From assembly GCF_030161115.1 (NCBI RefSeq), contig NZ_BSPQ01000015.1, forward strand, positions 62,001 to 126,000: 64,000 bases of DNA, written 5' to 3'. Position numbers and translations under genes: made by a program. The DNA is from Psychromonas marina (GTDB lineage Bacteria; Pseudomonadota; Gammaproteobacteria; Enterobacterales; Psychromonadaceae). The notes under the pieces were generated by a model. The model saw only the letters and a list, made by a program, of their open reading frames with translations, searched no databases and was not told the origin of the DNA. Shown here one piece after another: positions 8,849 through 19,178 of the stretch (positions within the stretch are counted from its first letter, which is position 1; each line of letters opens with the position of its first letter).

Positions 8849-10504
8849 TTATTCAGCGATGTAAATCTCTCCTACTTGAATAGTCCCGGTTGTCGGCGTT
8901 GAACCTTCTGACTGAATTTGTAAACCGATTGCATTAACGTCTTCAAAGTCAAAGGTATCGGAAATATAGTTATAAGCAGTACTCACACTTAAGTCTTCGA
9001 TAGTAAGCGTTGTCCAACCGTCTGCAGTCAGCGCTTGTTGGTAACCAAAATAAGCAGGCTGATAATCTCCAGATTCAAAATAAAGCTGGAATTTAACATT
9101 TTTATCACTCACGTTAGCCGCTGGTAGTTTTACTTTCAGTACAACGGTTACACCATCTGTAATATCGATCACAGTTCCTTCAGGGAATGCGACGGCGATA
9201 TCAAACTGATCTGACTCACTACCCCAGTCAACATCGATATCCATGGTTTGTTCCGTTGTATTATGTACAAATGTGCCGGACACATTTGATTGCCATTCTT
9301 GGTCTTTTAAATACCAGTTAAAATCGCCTGAAAAGTCATCTTTGAACAAAGTATCCTCACCCGGTACAACAGGACTAGTAGGATCAGCCGCTAATGCTTC
9401 TGCAACGCCTTCAAGTGCAGGCTTTTGGTTCAAATCATTGTCGAACAATAGTGGCCAATCGATATTTCCGTATAGGTCAATAATCCAGCTATCTGAGTCT
9501 TTTACGCCCCAAACACTCACACCACCTCGTTGTGCAGCAGGTACAACCTCTAAATAAGCATCAATAACCTCTTTGTATCTCTGCTTTTGGCTTTCAGCGA
9601 GCTGAGTCGTTAACACTGATGATTTCGCGCCCTCATTGATACGAATATCTAACTCAGTTATTTTAACTTTTAAGCCAGTTGCAACGGCTTTTTCTAATGC
9701 GCTTGTTATATTTTCAAGGCTTGGGAAGTCAGATTTAATGTGCATCTGAAACCCGATCCCATCAATGGGGGTTGAATCCGCTTGAAACCCTTTCACCATG
9801 TCAAGTACCGCTTCTAACTTAGCGCCATTCATTTCAATATTGAAATCGTTGTAATAAAGCTCAATATCATCATCAGCAGCACGTGCAGCTTTAAAGGCAG
9901 TAGCGATGTAAGACTCTCCTAACATCTGATACCAGAAGCTTCCCCCTTCCCAGTCTTTCTGCTGATTTCGGTATGACCCATCTTCATGAAAGGCCTCATT
10001 TACGACGTCCCATGTATCAATCTTGGGTGCAAAATGCTGCACGACAGTAGTGATATGGTCTTCCATAAAGTTGGTACATTCAGCGACAGTTGCACAATCT
10101 TGCATCCATTGTGGTGATTGATGATGCCAAACTAATGTATGCCCGTGTACAGATATATCGTTAGATTCTGCAAAATCAATCAGCGCATCAGCTTGCTCAA
10201 AATAAAAGCTACCTTCGGTTGGTTGCAAATATTGTGGCTTCATAATATTTTCAGCGGTGATTTGATTGAAATGTTGCTTAACCAATTCTTGCACTTTATC
10301 GCTCTTTAAAATCGACTTGGGATCATCGCCCGCAGCAGTCGCAACGCCGATGGGAAAGGCAGCAAGTTCAAAAAGGCTAGCAACTTCTGGTGCCTCAATA
10401 GCAGGTGGTGAATTTTTCTGTTCATCTGGTAATTCGCCAGAAAAACAACCATTTAACGCAATGCCTGTACCGAGTAGTAACAGTGTTTTTTCAATGTTAT
10501 TCAT
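8849..10504 (-). CDS. GH10 endo-1,4-beta-xylanase, lipoprotein with C-terminal accessory domain
   Basis: The enzyme would cut xylan outside the cell. I chose ATG at 10504 (551 residues): it has an AAGAGG site and gives MNNIEKTLLLLGTGIALNGC, a lipoprotein signal with LNGC lipobox. An earlier in-frame ATG at 10552 would spoil the signal peptide. The GH10 domain contains HGHTLVWHHQSP, acid/base Glu170 in WDVVNEAF and nucleophile Glu284 in ITELDIRI. After a PTSPVVPGED linker comes about 150 residues of beta-rich sequence ending GTIQVGEIYIAE, which looks like a carbohydrate-binding jelly-roll domain; its family was not identified. It is divergent from xylA. Confidence 0.93.
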   Translation of the reverse strand: MNNIEKTLLLLGTGIALNGCFSGELPDEQKNSPPAIEAPEVASLFELAAFPIGVATAAGDDPKSILKSDKVQELVKQHFNQITAENIMKPQYLQPTEGSFYFEQADALIDFAESNDISVHGHTLVWHHQSPQWMQDCATVAECTNFMEDHITTVVQHFAPKIDTWDVVNEAFHEDGSYRNQQKDWEGGSFWYQMLGESYIATAFKAARAADDDIELYYNDFNIEMNGAKLEAVLDMVKGFQADSTPIDGIGFQMHIKSDFPSLENITSALEKAVATGLKVKITELDIRINEGAKSSVLTTQLAESQKQRYKEVIDAYLEVVPAAQRGGVSVWGVKDSDSWIIDLYGNIDWPLLFDNDLNQKPALEGVAEALAADPTSPVVPGEDTLFKDDFSGDFNWYLKDQEWQSNVSGTFVHNTTEQTMDIDVDWGSESDQFDIAVAFPEGTVIDITDGVTVVLKVKLPAANVSDKNVKFQLYFESGDYQPAYFGYQQALTADGWTTLTIEDLSVSTAYNYISDTFDFEDVNAIGLQIQSEGSTPTTGTIQVGEIYIAE

Positions 10505-10868
10505 TGTCAACCTCTTGTAATTATTGAGTGCACTAATGCATGTAATTTCCATTTATCGATGAGGATTATTGAATAACCAAATATCAAAAACATTGCAAAA
10601 TTTGGTTTATGTATTGTTACTTTTCACCCTGTTATCGTTTGTGTGAGTTGGCGCAGCATAATGAGGTAAAAAATACCAGTCTCGTTCTCATTTTTTTTAT
10701 AACCTGAATTTGTTACTGGTATTCACGCAAATAAAGTGAGATCTAGGTCGGATTAGCTAAATACCTGAATAGCACTTTCAAATTTCATAATTGAATAAGT
10801 TGCAAAAAAGTCAAAAGATAACACCCCGTTAACAAATGAATCTTTTAAACCACAATTGGATACTAATC
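10505..10868. promoter_or_regulatory. Divergent promoter region xylanase / xylA
   Basis: About 360 AT-rich bases separate the minus-strand xylanase and plus-strand xylA and must contain both promoters. XylR operators are expected here but I could not define a confident pair. No ORF is supported. Confidence 0.5.
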
Positions 10869-12188
10869 ATGACTGAATTTTTTAAAGACATCTCGCCAGT
10901 AAAATTTGAAGGTAGCGAATCAACGAACCCATTAGCATTCCGCCACTATGATGCTGATCGCATCATTCTTGGGAAATCAATGAAAGATCACCTTCGTTTT
11001 GCAGCCTGCTATTGGCATAACTTTTGTTGGCAGGGGTCTGACGTATTTGGTGCTGGCACATTTGATCGTGCATGGCACAAACCAGCTAACGAGATGGATA
11101 TGGCTAAAATGAAAGCCGATGCAGCTTTCGAATTTTTTAAAAAATTAAACGTGCCATATTACTGTTTCCACGATACTGACGTGGCACCAGAAGGTAATTC
11201 ACTAAAAGAATACCAAAATAATTTCGCAGAGATGGTTGATGTACTTGAAGGTAAGCAAGAAGAAACGGGTCTTAAATTACTTTGGGGTACTGCAAATGCA
11301 TTCTCTAACCCACGTTATATGAACGGTGCAGCAACAAATCCAAACCCAGAAGTATTTGCTTATGCAGCAACACAAATTTTCAATGCGATGGGTGCAACTA
11401 AACGCCTAGGCGGTGAAAACTACGTACTTTGGGGTGGTCGTGAAGGTTACGAAACGCTACTAAATACAGATTTACGCCGTGAACGTGAACAGCTTGGCCG
11501 AATGATGCAAATGGTGGTTGAACATAAACATAAAATTGGTTTTAAAGGTGCAATTTTAATCGAGCCAAAACCACAAGAGCCTACTAAGCATCAATACGAT
11601 TACGATACCGCAACAGTTTACGGTTTCCTAAAACAGTACGGCTTAGAAAAAGAGATTCAAGTAAACATTGAAGCTAACCATGCAACACTAGCTGGTCATA
11701 GCTTCCAACATGAAATTGCAACAGCAACTTCACTCGGTCTATTTGGTTCTGTTGATGCTAACCGTGGCGACCCACAACTAGGTTGGGATACAGATCAGTT
11801 CCCTAATAGTGTTGAAGAAAATACATTGGTTATGTACGAAATTCTTAAAGCAGGTGGATTTACAACAGGTGGTTTAAACTTTGACTCTCGCGTTCGTCGC
11901 CCGTCTATTGATGGTGCTGATATGTTCCACGGCCACATTGGCGGTATGGATGTGATGGCTAAATCATTAGAGCGCGCTGCAGCGATGATTGAAAATGATG
12001 TACTGAGCAAAAACATTGCTGACCGTTATGCAGGTTGGAACGGCGACATGGGTAAAGGTATTTTATCTGGTGCTACATCACTTGAAGAGCTTGCAAAACA
12101 AGCGTTAGCAAATGATATTAAACCTGTACCAGCTTCTGGTAAGCAAGAATATCTAGAAAATGTAGTTAACGACTTTATTTTCAAATAA
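10869..12188 (+). CDS. xylA: Xylose isomerase
   Basis: XylA converts D-xylose to D-xylulose in the cytoplasm with two divalent metals. The ATG at 10869 gives 439 residues (E. coli XylA has 440) and begins [15 protein letters not shown]; an upstream ATG at 10836 adds 11 residues that do not look conserved. Family motifs include [13 protein letters not shown] (catalytic His/Asp), [33 protein letters not shown] and [10 protein letters not shown]. It stands apart from xylB (27-28.5 kb), next to the xylanase, so xylan cutting and xylose entry are arranged divergently. Confidence 0.97.
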   Translation: MTEFFKDISPVKFEGSESTNPLAFRHYDADRIILGKSMKDHLRFAACYWHNFCWQGSDVFGAGTFDRAWHKPANEMDMAKMKADAAFEFFKKLNVPYYCFHDTDVAPEGNSLKEYQNNFAEMVDVLEGKQEETGLKLLWGTANAFSNPRYMNGAATNPNPEVFAYAATQIFNAMGATKRLGGENYVLWGGREGYETLLNTDLRREREQLGRMMQMVVEHKHKIGFKGAILIEPKPQEPTKHQYDYDTATVYGFLKQYGLEKEIQVNIEANHATLAGHSFQHEIATATSLGLFGSVDANRGDPQLGWDTDQFPNSVEENTLVMYEILKAGGFTTGGLNFDSRVRRPSIDGADMFHGHIGGMDVMAKSLERAAAMIENDVLSKNIADRYAGWNGDMGKGILSGATSLEELAKQALANDIKPVPASGKQEYLENVVNDFIFK

Positions 12189-12214
12189 AGACTGAGTAAC
12201 ACACTACTTATAAG

Positions 12215-12254
12215 GGCGATTGGTTTAATTAAATAAGCCAGTTGCCTTTTTTTA
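12215..12254 (+). terminator. Terminator of xylA
   Basis: GGCGATTGGTTTA pairs with TAAGCCAGTTGCC, allowing three G-U pairs, and is followed by a run of seven or more T. It lies 27 bases after the xylA stop. Confidence 0.8.
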
Positions 12255-12502
12255 TTGTGTTTCTTTTGTGTCAAGCATCAAAAAAAATACCATTTGTAAT
12301 GCCACTCACAATGTTATTTACAACACTATTTATAATGTGACAGGCAATGTTTCTGCATAACTTAAACGAATCCCCCTTATAAGTATTATTCTAATCTCTC
12401 ATTCATAGTGATGAAGTCATCATTATTGTCCCATAGAAATTTTCCTGCTTTCTCGTTCGTTATCAAAGATATTATTGCCACACTCTTCAACTTTAAAGAA
12501 CT

Positions 12503-12534
12503 AAAAAGCCAAGTATTTTAAAACTTGGCTTTTT
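12503..12534 (-). terminator. Terminator of the gntK-edd operon
   Basis: AAAAAGCCAAGT pairs perfectly with ACTTGGCTTTTT around an 8-base loop. T-runs occur on both strands, so it can act bidirectionally. It sits just past the edd stop codon. Confidence 0.8.
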
Positions 12535-12561
12535 TTCATGTTAGCGGGCTATCACTTTTAT

Positions 12562-14358
12562 TTAAAACAAGAAGCTAGCACCTTTATCGGCTCCCGAAAC
12601 GTTATCTCTCATCACTTTGAAGATATCACGCCCCCAGGTAATTTGGTCTGCTTCTGTATCAATCGTAGGCGTAGATCGCTTACTTAAATCAGCCAGTACG
12701 TTAAGCTCCCCGGTATGGCAATCTAGACTAATCAGATCGCCATCTTGAATTAAACCAATAGCACCACCACGAAGCGCCTCTGGTGATAAGTGGATTGCAG
12801 CTGGAATTTTACCTGAAGCCCCCGATAACCTACCATCAGTCACTAACGCAACTTGATGTCCCGCTTTTTGCATATTGCCTAATATTGGCATTAATTTATG
12901 CAGTTCAGGCATACCATTAGCCGCAGGACCATTAAAATTAACCACTACAACACAGTCTTCATTTAACAGGCCTTTCTGATACGCAGTTTCCACATCATGC
13001 TGCGAATTAAACACTTTAGCCGGCGCGTTAATAACTTGATACTTTGCCTCTACCGCAGAAACTTTAATCACCGATGTACCAAGATTACCATGTAATACTT
13101 TAGTGCCTCCACTAGCATTAAAATGATGATTTGTCTCGGCAATAATACTTGGATTTAATGAGCCAGTAGAAGGCACCCAGATTAGTCTCTCATTGTCTAA
13201 GGCGGGATAACAAAGTTGGTCACTAAACTCACCAAATGCAGTTTTTACATTGGTGTTTAACAATGCCAATTGGTGCAATTGGTACATCAATGCAGGCACA
13301 CCCCCCGCACGTTCAAATTCATTAATATCGGCAGGACCATTCGGGTACATTTTAGCCATTAGTGGCACCACATCAGAGAGATCACTGAGATCATCCCAAG
13401 TTAAGATGAATCCACCAGCACGTGCAATCGCTATCATGTGAATGCTATGGTTAGTGCTACCGCCTGATGCAAGTAATGCGACAAGACCATTAACCAATGC
13501 TTCTGCACTAAAAACATCAACCAACGGACGATAATGAGTACATGCCTGTGACATTGAAGCGAGTTGAAGTGTCGCGTATTCAGTCAGCTTTTTTCTCAAA
13601 GGTGAATGCGGTGTAACAAACGCGGAGCCTGGTAACATTAAGCCCATTGCTTCAAAAACAAGTTGGTTCGTGTTTGCCGTTCCGTAAAACGTACAAGTAC
13701 CGCCAGAGTGATAGGCTTGGCATTCCATTTCAAGCAATGCTTCTTTACCCACTTCACCCGCTGCATATTGCTGTCTTACTGACACTTTCTCATCGTTAGA
13801 GATACCGGTTGACATAGGCCCAGCGGGAATAAAAGCCGTCGGCAGGTGCGCATAACTTAATGCCCCCATTAATTGTCCCGGTGCAATTTTATCGCAAATA
13901 CCTAACAAAATGGTGCTATCAAAGACATTATGACTCAATGAAAAAGCGGTAGATTGCGCAATTAAATCACGCGAGAAAAGAGACATATCCATGCCTGGCT
14001 GACCTTGCGTTACACCATCACACATCGCAGGCACTGAGCCAGCTAACTGTGCAGTGTGCCCATAAGGCTTGAGTGTCGCTTTAATTTGATCCGGATAATT
14101 TTTATAAAGCTGATGTGCACTAAGCATATCGTTATAAGCTGATATAATCGCAATATTGGATTTAGTTAAGTCAAGTATTTGCTGTTTCTCTTGTTGGCAA
14201 GAAGCAGCAACAGCATGAGCGAGATTACCACAGGATAAATTACTGCGTCCCTTACCTTGCTTTGATTGTAATTCAATTTTTTGTTCAAATTTTTTACGTA
14301 AAACAGCACTGCGATCTTTGATTCGCTGTGTTACTTGAGTAATAGTGCTATGGGTCAT
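12562..14358 (-). CDS. edd: 6-phosphogluconate dehydratase
   Basis: This 598-residue member of the IlvD/Edd family (E. coli Edd is 603) is a [4Fe-4S] dehydratase that makes KDPG from 6-phosphogluconate in the Entner-Doudoroff route. Visible motifs include [33 protein letters not shown] with a cluster-ligand Cys, [12 protein letters not shown] and [18 protein letters not shown]. Its ATG overlaps the gntK stop (ATGA), so gluconate phosphorylation and dehydration are translationally coupled. No eda aldolase gene is in the window. Operators upstream of gntK suggest GntR control. Confidence 0.96.
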   Translation of the reverse strand: MTHSTITQVTQRIKDRSAVLRKKFEQKIELQSKQGKGRSNLSCGNLAHAVAASCQQEKQQILDLTKSNIAIISAYNDMLSAHQLYKNYPDQIKATLKPYGHTAQLAGSVPAMCDGVTQGQPGMDMSLFSRDLIAQSTAFSLSHNVFDSTILLGICDKIAPGQLMGALSYAHLPTAFIPAGPMSTGISNDEKVSVRQQYAAGEVGKEALLEMECQAYHSGGTCTFYGTANTNQLVFEAMGLMLPGSAFVTPHSPLRKKLTEYATLQLASMSQACTHYRPLVDVFSAEALVNGLVALLASGGSTNHSIHMIAIARAGGFILTWDDLSDLSDVVPLMAKMYPNGPADINEFERAGGVPALMYQLHQLALLNTNVKTAFGEFSDQLCYPALDNERLIWVPSTGSLNPSIIAETNHHFNASGGTKVLHGNLGTSVIKVSAVEAKYQVINAPAKVFNSQHDVETAYQKGLLNEDCVVVVNFNGPAANGMPELHKLMPILGNMQKAGHQVALVTDGRLSGASGKIPAAIHLSPEALRGGAIGLIQDGDLISLDCHTGELNVLADLSKRSTPTIDTEADQITWGRDIFKVMRDNVSGADKGASFLF

Positions 14359-14888
14359 GCCACGATCTCCGATGTTGTCATTTTATTCTTTTTTAGGGCA
14401 TCAACAGCCTGCTCAATAATACGCTCAATAGATTGGTCAATATTAATAGCGATAACATTTGGCTCTCCAATGGGAGACTCCAATGCGTCAAATTGACTTT
14501 TAAGCAAATTATCTTTCATAAAATGCCCTTTACGCATACTGATACGTGAGAGGATCATTTCAATCGTGCCATCAAGGTATATGAACGTTATATTTTCATT
14601 TCCCTGTCGAATTTGGTCTCGATAGTTTTTTTTCAGAGCTGAGCAAACAATGACACATGTTTCATTTTTTCTTTCAATGCTAAAAGCCGCATCTCTTATA
14701 CGTTCAAGCCAAGGCTCACGGTCGCAGTCAGTTAAAGGCTCCCCTCCTGCCATTTTTAAAATATTAGCTTTTGGATGTAAATCATCCCCATCAATAAATT
14801 TTGCTTTAATTTCATTTGCTAACATCTGTCCAATGGTGCTTTTTCCTGATGCGGACACGCCCATTACAATAATGCATTTCCCAAACAT
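14355..14888 (-). CDS. gntK: Gluconokinase
   Basis: This 177-residue P-loop kinase phosphorylates D-gluconate to 6-phosphogluconate. The P-loop is GVSASGKST (about 10-18). The substrate region FIDGDDLHPKANILKMAGG and the SALKKNYRDQIR segment are characteristic of the GntK/IdnK family. Length matches E. coli GntK (175). It is first gene of a two-gene operon with edd and is preceded by a GntR-type operator about 75 bases upstream. Confidence 0.95.
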   Translation of the reverse strand: MFGKCIIVMGVSASGKSTIGQMLANEIKAKFIDGDDLHPKANILKMAGGEPLTDCDREPWLERIRDAAFSIERKNETCVIVCSALKKNYRDQIRQGNENITFIYLDGTIEMILSRISMRKGHFMKDNLLKSQFDALESPIGEPNVIAINIDQSIERIIEQAVDALKKNKMTTSEIVA

Positions 14889-14958
14889 ATAAACTCCTTT
14901 GCTTTTTCAGATCTAGCTCGCACTTTTTAAAGTGGACTCTGAATATTAGTTTATCCCG

Positions 14959-14994
14959 CCAAAGTTACTGGTAACATGATACGCGTAACTTTGG
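14959..14994. promoter_or_regulatory. GntR operator pair upstream of gntK-edd
   Basis: On the minus strand 14977-14962 reads ATGTTACCAGTAACTT, close to the E. coli GntR consensus ATGTTA-N4-TAACAT. A second half-site GTAAC follows at 14985. The outer parts CCAAAGTTAC (14959-14968) and GTAACTTTGG (14985-14994) form a 10-bp inverted repeat. A related palindrome precedes the gntR gene in this window. Confidence 0.7.
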
Positions 14995-15097
14995 CTACTT
15001 AAAACCATCAAAAAACAATAAATAATATTTTTTAGAGCAATATCAATAAAGAAGATAAATACAAAGCACTTTGCTTTACATAGATTAAGGAATACCC

Positions 15098-16711
15098 ATG
15101 ATTAGCAACCCAATATTAAAAGGTTTTCACCCAGACCCCTCTGTTTGTCGTAGTGGCGAAGATTATTATATTGCAACCTCAACCTTTGAATGGTTTCCGG
15201 GTGTGCGAATCTTTCATTCAAAAGATCTTAAAAACTGGCGCTTAGCAGCAACACCACTCGACTCAGTAGAAATGTTAGATATGCGCGGAAACCCTGATTC
15301 AGGTGGTATTTGGGCACCCAATATCACCTACGCTGATGGTTTATTTTGGTTGTTATATACAGATGTAAAAGTTATTGATGCACCTTGGAAAAATGGACGT
15401 AATTTCTTAGTCACTGCAGAAAATATTGAAGGTCCATGGAGCTCCCCTATCCCAATGGGTAACGGTGGCTTTGACCCATCATTACTGCATAATGAAGATG
15501 GTAAAAAATATTATGTTTATCGCCCTTGGGGTCCAAGAAATCACAGTGACCCTTACAATAAAATAGTCGTGCAAGAATTTGATGCGACAACTAACAAGTT
15601 AAATAAAAAACGTACTAATATTTTCGAAGGCACCGACCTTAAATATACCGAAGCACCAAATATTTATAATAAGGACGGTTACTACTACTTACTGACCGCT
15701 GAAGGCGGCACTAGTTTTGAACATTCGGTGACCGTAGCACGATCAAAAGACCTATTTGGTCCTTATCAAGTAAGTCCACATGGATCGCTCGTAACGACGT
15801 GGCATAAACCCACCAATGCAATCCAAAAAGCAGGCCATGGTGCGCTAGTAGAAACTCAGAATGGCGAGTGGTTTATCACCTATTTAGCAAGTCGTCCAAT
15901 ACGCTTCCCTGATCGCCCACTGCTTGCAAGACGTGGACGTGGTATGTGCCCGTTAGGCCGAGAAACGGTGATCGATAGGATTGAATGGGTTGATGGCTGG
16001 CCACTTGTTGTCGGAGGAGCACACGCTAAACTAGAAATTCCAGAAGCAAACTTACCTGAATGTGATTGGGGAGTTTCAGAAAATTTTACTGATAACTTTG
16101 ACAACCACAAACTTGATGGTAATTGGCAAACATTGCGCATTCCGTTCAGCGACAAACTAGGCAGCTTAACAGAGAACCCAGGTCATTTAAGATTGCATGG
16201 TAATGACAGCTTAGTTTCACTGTTTGAACAGTCAACCGTCGCAACACGCTGGCGCCACCATGACTTTAGTGCGCAAACGAAGATGGCATTTTCACCTGAA
16301 AATTTTCAGCAATCAGCAGGTATGTGCTGCTATTACAACACCAGTAACTGGACATACTGCTTAGTTGATTTCGATGAAAAACTAAACAAGCGTTGCTTGC
16401 GCTTAATTCAAGTTGATCACCAAATTGCAACTTTTCACCATTATGATGGTAATGAAATTATTGTACCTGATGAAATAGCGCACGTTTGGATGAAGGTGGA
16501 TGTGAAAGGCTTGGATTATTACTACAGCTACTCTTTTGATGGTAAAAACTGGGTACAATTTGAAAAAAGTTTTGAATCTTGGAAAATATCAGATGATTAC
16601 ATCGACGGACGCGGTTTCTTTACTGGTGCCTTTGTTGGTTTACACTGTGAAGATATAAGCAGTGATGGTTGTTTTGCAGATTTCGAATCATTTACTTATC
16701 TCGCTAAGTAG
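15098..16711 (+). CDS. xynB: Intracellular GH43 beta-xylosidase
   Basis: This 537-residue glycosidase releases xylose from xylo-oligosaccharides. It has no signal peptide, so it acts on imported oligomers. The five-bladed propeller triad can be assigned: base Asp13 (FHPDPS), pKa-modulating Asp126 (GFDPSLL) and acid Glu185 (YTEAPNIY). These match the spacing known for the GH43 Selenomonas-type xylosidase (14/127/186). The C-terminal 200 residues form the usual beta-sandwich (QQSAGMCCYYNTSNWTYC onward) that closes the active site. The start has an AAGGA site 7 bases upstream. It is divergent from gntK. Some relatives also cleave arabinosides. Confidence 0.94.
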   Translation: MISNPILKGFHPDPSVCRSGEDYYIATSTFEWFPGVRIFHSKDLKNWRLAATPLDSVEMLDMRGNPDSGGIWAPNITYADGLFWLLYTDVKVIDAPWKNGRNFLVTAENIEGPWSSPIPMGNGGFDPSLLHNEDGKKYYVYRPWGPRNHSDPYNKIVVQEFDATTNKLNKKRTNIFEGTDLKYTEAPNIYNKDGYYYLLTAEGGTSFEHSVTVARSKDLFGPYQVSPHGSLVTTWHKPTNAIQKAGHGALVETQNGEWFITYLASRPIRFPDRPLLARRGRGMCPLGRETVIDRIEWVDGWPLVVGGAHAKLEIPEANLPECDWGVSENFTDNFDNHKLDGNWQTLRIPFSDKLGSLTENPGHLRLHGNDSLVSLFEQSTVATRWRHHDFSAQTKMAFSPENFQQSAGMCCYYNTSNWTYCLVDFDEKLNKRCLRLIQVDHQIATFHHYDGNEIIVPDEIAHVWMKVDVKGLDYYYSYSFDGKNWVQFEKSFESWKISDDYIDGRGFFTGAFVGLHCEDISSDGCFADFESFTYLAK

Positions 16712-16714
16712 ATA

Positions 16715-16748
16715 AAGTTATATCATCGTGAATGCGATGATATAACTT
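16715..16748 (+). terminator. 14-bp perfect hairpin after the beta-xylosidase gene
   Basis: AAGTTATATCATCG pairs perfectly with CGATGATATAACTT around a 6-base loop, 3 bases after the stop codon. There is no strong T-run, so it may terminate weakly or protect the 3' end. Confidence 0.55.
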
Positions 16749-16863
16749 ACCAATAAAGTGTTGAGGCTGTTAGGCGTCACTGCTTTTTATCGTTCTAGAA
16801 ATTTTAAAAAATCTCTGCAACTCCCCCACTAATAACATTTGTTTTTTATGTTTTAGGAACATT

Positions 16864-17745
16864 ATGACCCCAAATAGACGTGCAGATCTTATTTTGATTT
16901 TAGCAACTCTACTCGCATCAGCCGGATGGGTATTTTCAAAAGAGAGCATACAAGGTCTTGCCCCTTTTCAATTTGTTGGATTGCGTTTTGTATTAGCAGC
17001 CTTGTGCTTATTACCTTTTTGCTATGCAGATATAAAAGCACTCAGTAAATCGAACCTGCTAAAAACCTTAGGCGTGGGTTGCTTACTTGCTAGCTCACAA
17101 CTTCTGTGGATATATGCGATTTCTGTCAGTGATGGATTAAGTGAAGGCGCATTTATCATGAGCTTAGCAATGCTATTTGTTCCGCTCGTTGGTTGGCCTT
17201 TATTTAAGATAGCACCACCACGTATTTTTTGGTTATCTTTACCGATTGCCATTGTAGGCTTAATGTTATTATCGCTGAGTAATGGTTGGCAGCAATCCAC
17301 TAGCCAAGTATGGTTTATTCTGTCTGCAGTTATGTTAGCGATCCACTTTAATTTCAACAGTCGTAGTGCGCAGAAAATTTCACCCTTATCACTTACCTGT
17401 ATACAATTATTTGTGACCGGCTTTATCGGCCTCAGCATCTCCATTAATACAGAAGTATGGCCTCAACAGGTTAGCAGTGATATTTGGATTTGGTTTGCGA
17501 TGAGTGTATTAATTGCGACTAGTTTGCGCTATTTGATGCAAACCCTTGGACAAAAACATAGTGTGGCAGCTAATGCCGCAATCATCATGGTCTTAGAGCC
17601 AATTTGGACGGTGATATTGAGTATTATGTGGTATGACGAACCGATGCCATTAAACAAAATATTAGGTTGCTTACTGATTTTTAGCTCCTTATTAATATAT
17701 CGTCGAGGAACAACCATAAACAATTTAAAGGTGATTAAAAAGTAG
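16864..17745 (+). CDS. EamA/DMT-family membrane transporter
   Basis: This 293-residue protein is almost entirely hydrophobic, with about ten membrane segments in two EamA repeats. The first repeat starts LILILATLLASAGWVFSKES and the second near VWFILSAVMLAIHFNFNSRS. ASAGWVFSKESIQGLAPFQF is typical of drug/metabolite exporters. The substrate is unknown; position between beta-xylosidase and gntR suggests a sugar-acid or metabolite link but does not prove one. A decayed second copy of its last third lies at 19179-19342. Confidence 0.85.
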   Translation: MTPNRRADLILILATLLASAGWVFSKESIQGLAPFQFVGLRFVLAALCLLPFCYADIKALSKSNLLKTLGVGCLLASSQLLWIYAISVSDGLSEGAFIMSLAMLFVPLVGWPLFKIAPPRIFWLSLPIAIVGLMLLSLSNGWQQSTSQVWFILSAVMLAIHFNFNSRSAQKISPLSLTCIQLFVTGFIGLSISINTEVWPQQVSSDIWIWFAMSVLIATSLRYLMQTLGQKHSVAANAAIIMVLEPIWTVILSIMWYDEPMPLNKILGCLLIFSSLLIYRRGTTINNLKVIKK

Positions 17746-17858
17746 ACCTAAAGCAATGAAAATAACTATCTCAGACATTTTTTTTGAAAGAGAAAAGTAT
17801 GTGCCCAGTCAATAATAATATGCAAACAAAAGCATTTTCTTTGTTACTTTCTATTAAA

Positions 17859-17873
17859 ATGTTACTGTAACAT
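17859..17873. promoter_or_regulatory. GntR-type operator upstream of gntR
   Basis: ATGTTACTGTAACAT is a perfect odd palindrome 30 bases before the gntR start. It resembles the GntR consensus ATGTTA-N4-TAACAT with one base less in the spacer, suggesting autoregulation. Confidence 0.65.
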
Positions 17874-17903
17874 TATTATCTTTCCCTTTTTCGGAACGTC
17901 TAA

Positions 17904-18911
17904 ATGCCTCAAAATAAGAAACCCAAACGACCGACACTTCAAAATATTGCAGATCGTATCGGCATAACAAAAATGACAGTAAGCCGCTATATGCGCGATC
18001 CCGAATCGGTTTCAGAAACAACACGTAAAAAAATAGCCGCAGTATCAGAAGAACTCGGTTACATTCAAAATCGTGCACCGATAATGCTATCCAAATCATC
18101 AAGTAAAGTAATCGGTGTATTATTACCCTCTTTATCAAATCATGTTTTTTCTAGCTTTACACAAGGGATTGAGGTCGTTACAAATGCAAAAGGTTACGAA
18201 ATCATTATTGCGCATTTCAGTTACAACGAAGAGATAGAAGAACGTAAAATTGCTTTTTTATTGTCTTACCAGGTTGATGGTCTTATTTTAACAAGTACAA
18301 GACATACCAAACGCACCCTACAAATGATCAAAACCGCCGGCGTTCCAGTGATAGAAGCGATGGAAATACCCGAAAAACCTATCGATATGGCAGTTGGCTT
18401 AGATCATGCAGCCGCCGCCTATAGCGCAGTTAACGCAATGATTGAGAAAGGATTGAAAAAAATAGCTTACTTTGGTGCTCGATTAGATTATCGAACCCAA
18501 TTACGTATGCAAGGTTACGATACAGCAATAGACGAAGCAGGCCTCGAAAAACTTCATATCCTTACTCACAAACATACCAGTTTTACATTAGGTAATGAGT
18601 TACTTAGTAGAGCTTTATCTGAATGCCCTAAACTAGATGGCGTTTTCTGTACTAATGATGATATTGCAATTGGCACAATATTAAGCTGTAAAGAACGTGG
18701 TATTAAGGTTCCCGAACAACTTAGTATTATCGGCTATAATGCATTAGATATTGGTCGCGCTATTACCCCACAATTGACCAGTGTTTCAACACCACGTTAT
18801 CAAATCGGCGAAAAAAGTGCAGAGCTATTATTGTCCTCTATCGAGGGAGATCGAGAAGAGCGTAATATTTATGACCTCGGGTTTACAATTACCCCCGGTG
18901 GGACACTATAA
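17904..18911 (+). CDS. gntR: LacI-family gluconate regulator
   Basis: This 335-residue repressor has an N-terminal helix-turn-helix LQNIADRIGITKMTVSRYMR (about 13-32) and hinge AVSEELGYIQNRAP. The effector domain begins KVIGVLLPSLSNHVFSSFTQ, and VFCTNDDIAIGTILSCKERG follows near residue 250. The sequence resembles E. coli GntR (331 residues). Operators before gntK and before this gene support control of the gluconate operon and itself. It has a CGGAA ribosome-binding site. Confidence 0.9.
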   Translation: MPQNKKPKRPTLQNIADRIGITKMTVSRYMRDPESVSETTRKKIAAVSEELGYIQNRAPIMLSKSSSKVIGVLLPSLSNHVFSSFTQGIEVVTNAKGYEIIIAHFSYNEEIEERKIAFLLSYQVDGLILTSTRHTKRTLQMIKTAGVPVIEAMEIPEKPIDMAVGLDHAAAAYSAVNAMIEKGLKKIAYFGARLDYRTQLRMQGYDTAIDEAGLEKLHILTHKHTSFTLGNELLSRALSECPKLDGVFCTNDDIAIGTILSCKERGIKVPEQLSIIGYNALDIGRAITPQLTSVSTPRYQIGEKSAELLLSSIEGDREERNIYDLGFTITPGGTL

Positions 18912-18942
18912 CTTGCTTATTAGTGACCAGTAAATAGTAGAT

Positions 18943-18974
18943 AAAGGGCAAGCTATTAAGGTACTTTGCCCTTT
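18943..18974. terminator. Bidirectional hairpin after gntR
   Basis: AAAGGGCAA pairs with TTGCCCTTT. It is placed between the gntR stop and the convergent porin remnant, so it probably served both. Confidence 0.45.
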
Positions 18975-19001
18975 GATTAAAACCTTGATAAGGATAAAAC
19001 C

Positions 19002-19150
19002 TTAGAAAAAGTAATTAATACGAATACGTCCCCCTAAATCTTCACCTTCTTCAAAATGACTACCTAGCGAAGTGCCTTGATCATTAACGGTTGTGTAAAA
19101 AACGCCTAAATATACTGAGAAATCTTCTACATTCAGAACATTAAAAACTT
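19002..19150 (-). pseudogene. C-terminal remnant of an outer membrane barrel protein
   Basis: Reading the minus strand gives about 49 codons: FNVLNVEDFSVYLGVFYTTV, then a segment ending GEDLGGRIRINYFF and a stop. An amphipathic strand ending in Phe is the usual last strand of an outer membrane porin. Upstream the frame meets a stop at about 19150, so only the 3' end survives. The original porin family (KdgM-like is one possibility) cannot be settled. Confidence 0.6.
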
Positions 19151-19178
19151 ATAGGGAGCATAAGCTCACTTTGCCAGC

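Larger units (their letters stand above)
12189..12561. other. Convergent intergenic region xylA / edd
   Basis: About 370 bases hold two terminators, one for each convergent gene (12215-12254 and 12503-12534). The 250 bases between them show no ORF or recognisable site. Confidence 0.5.
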
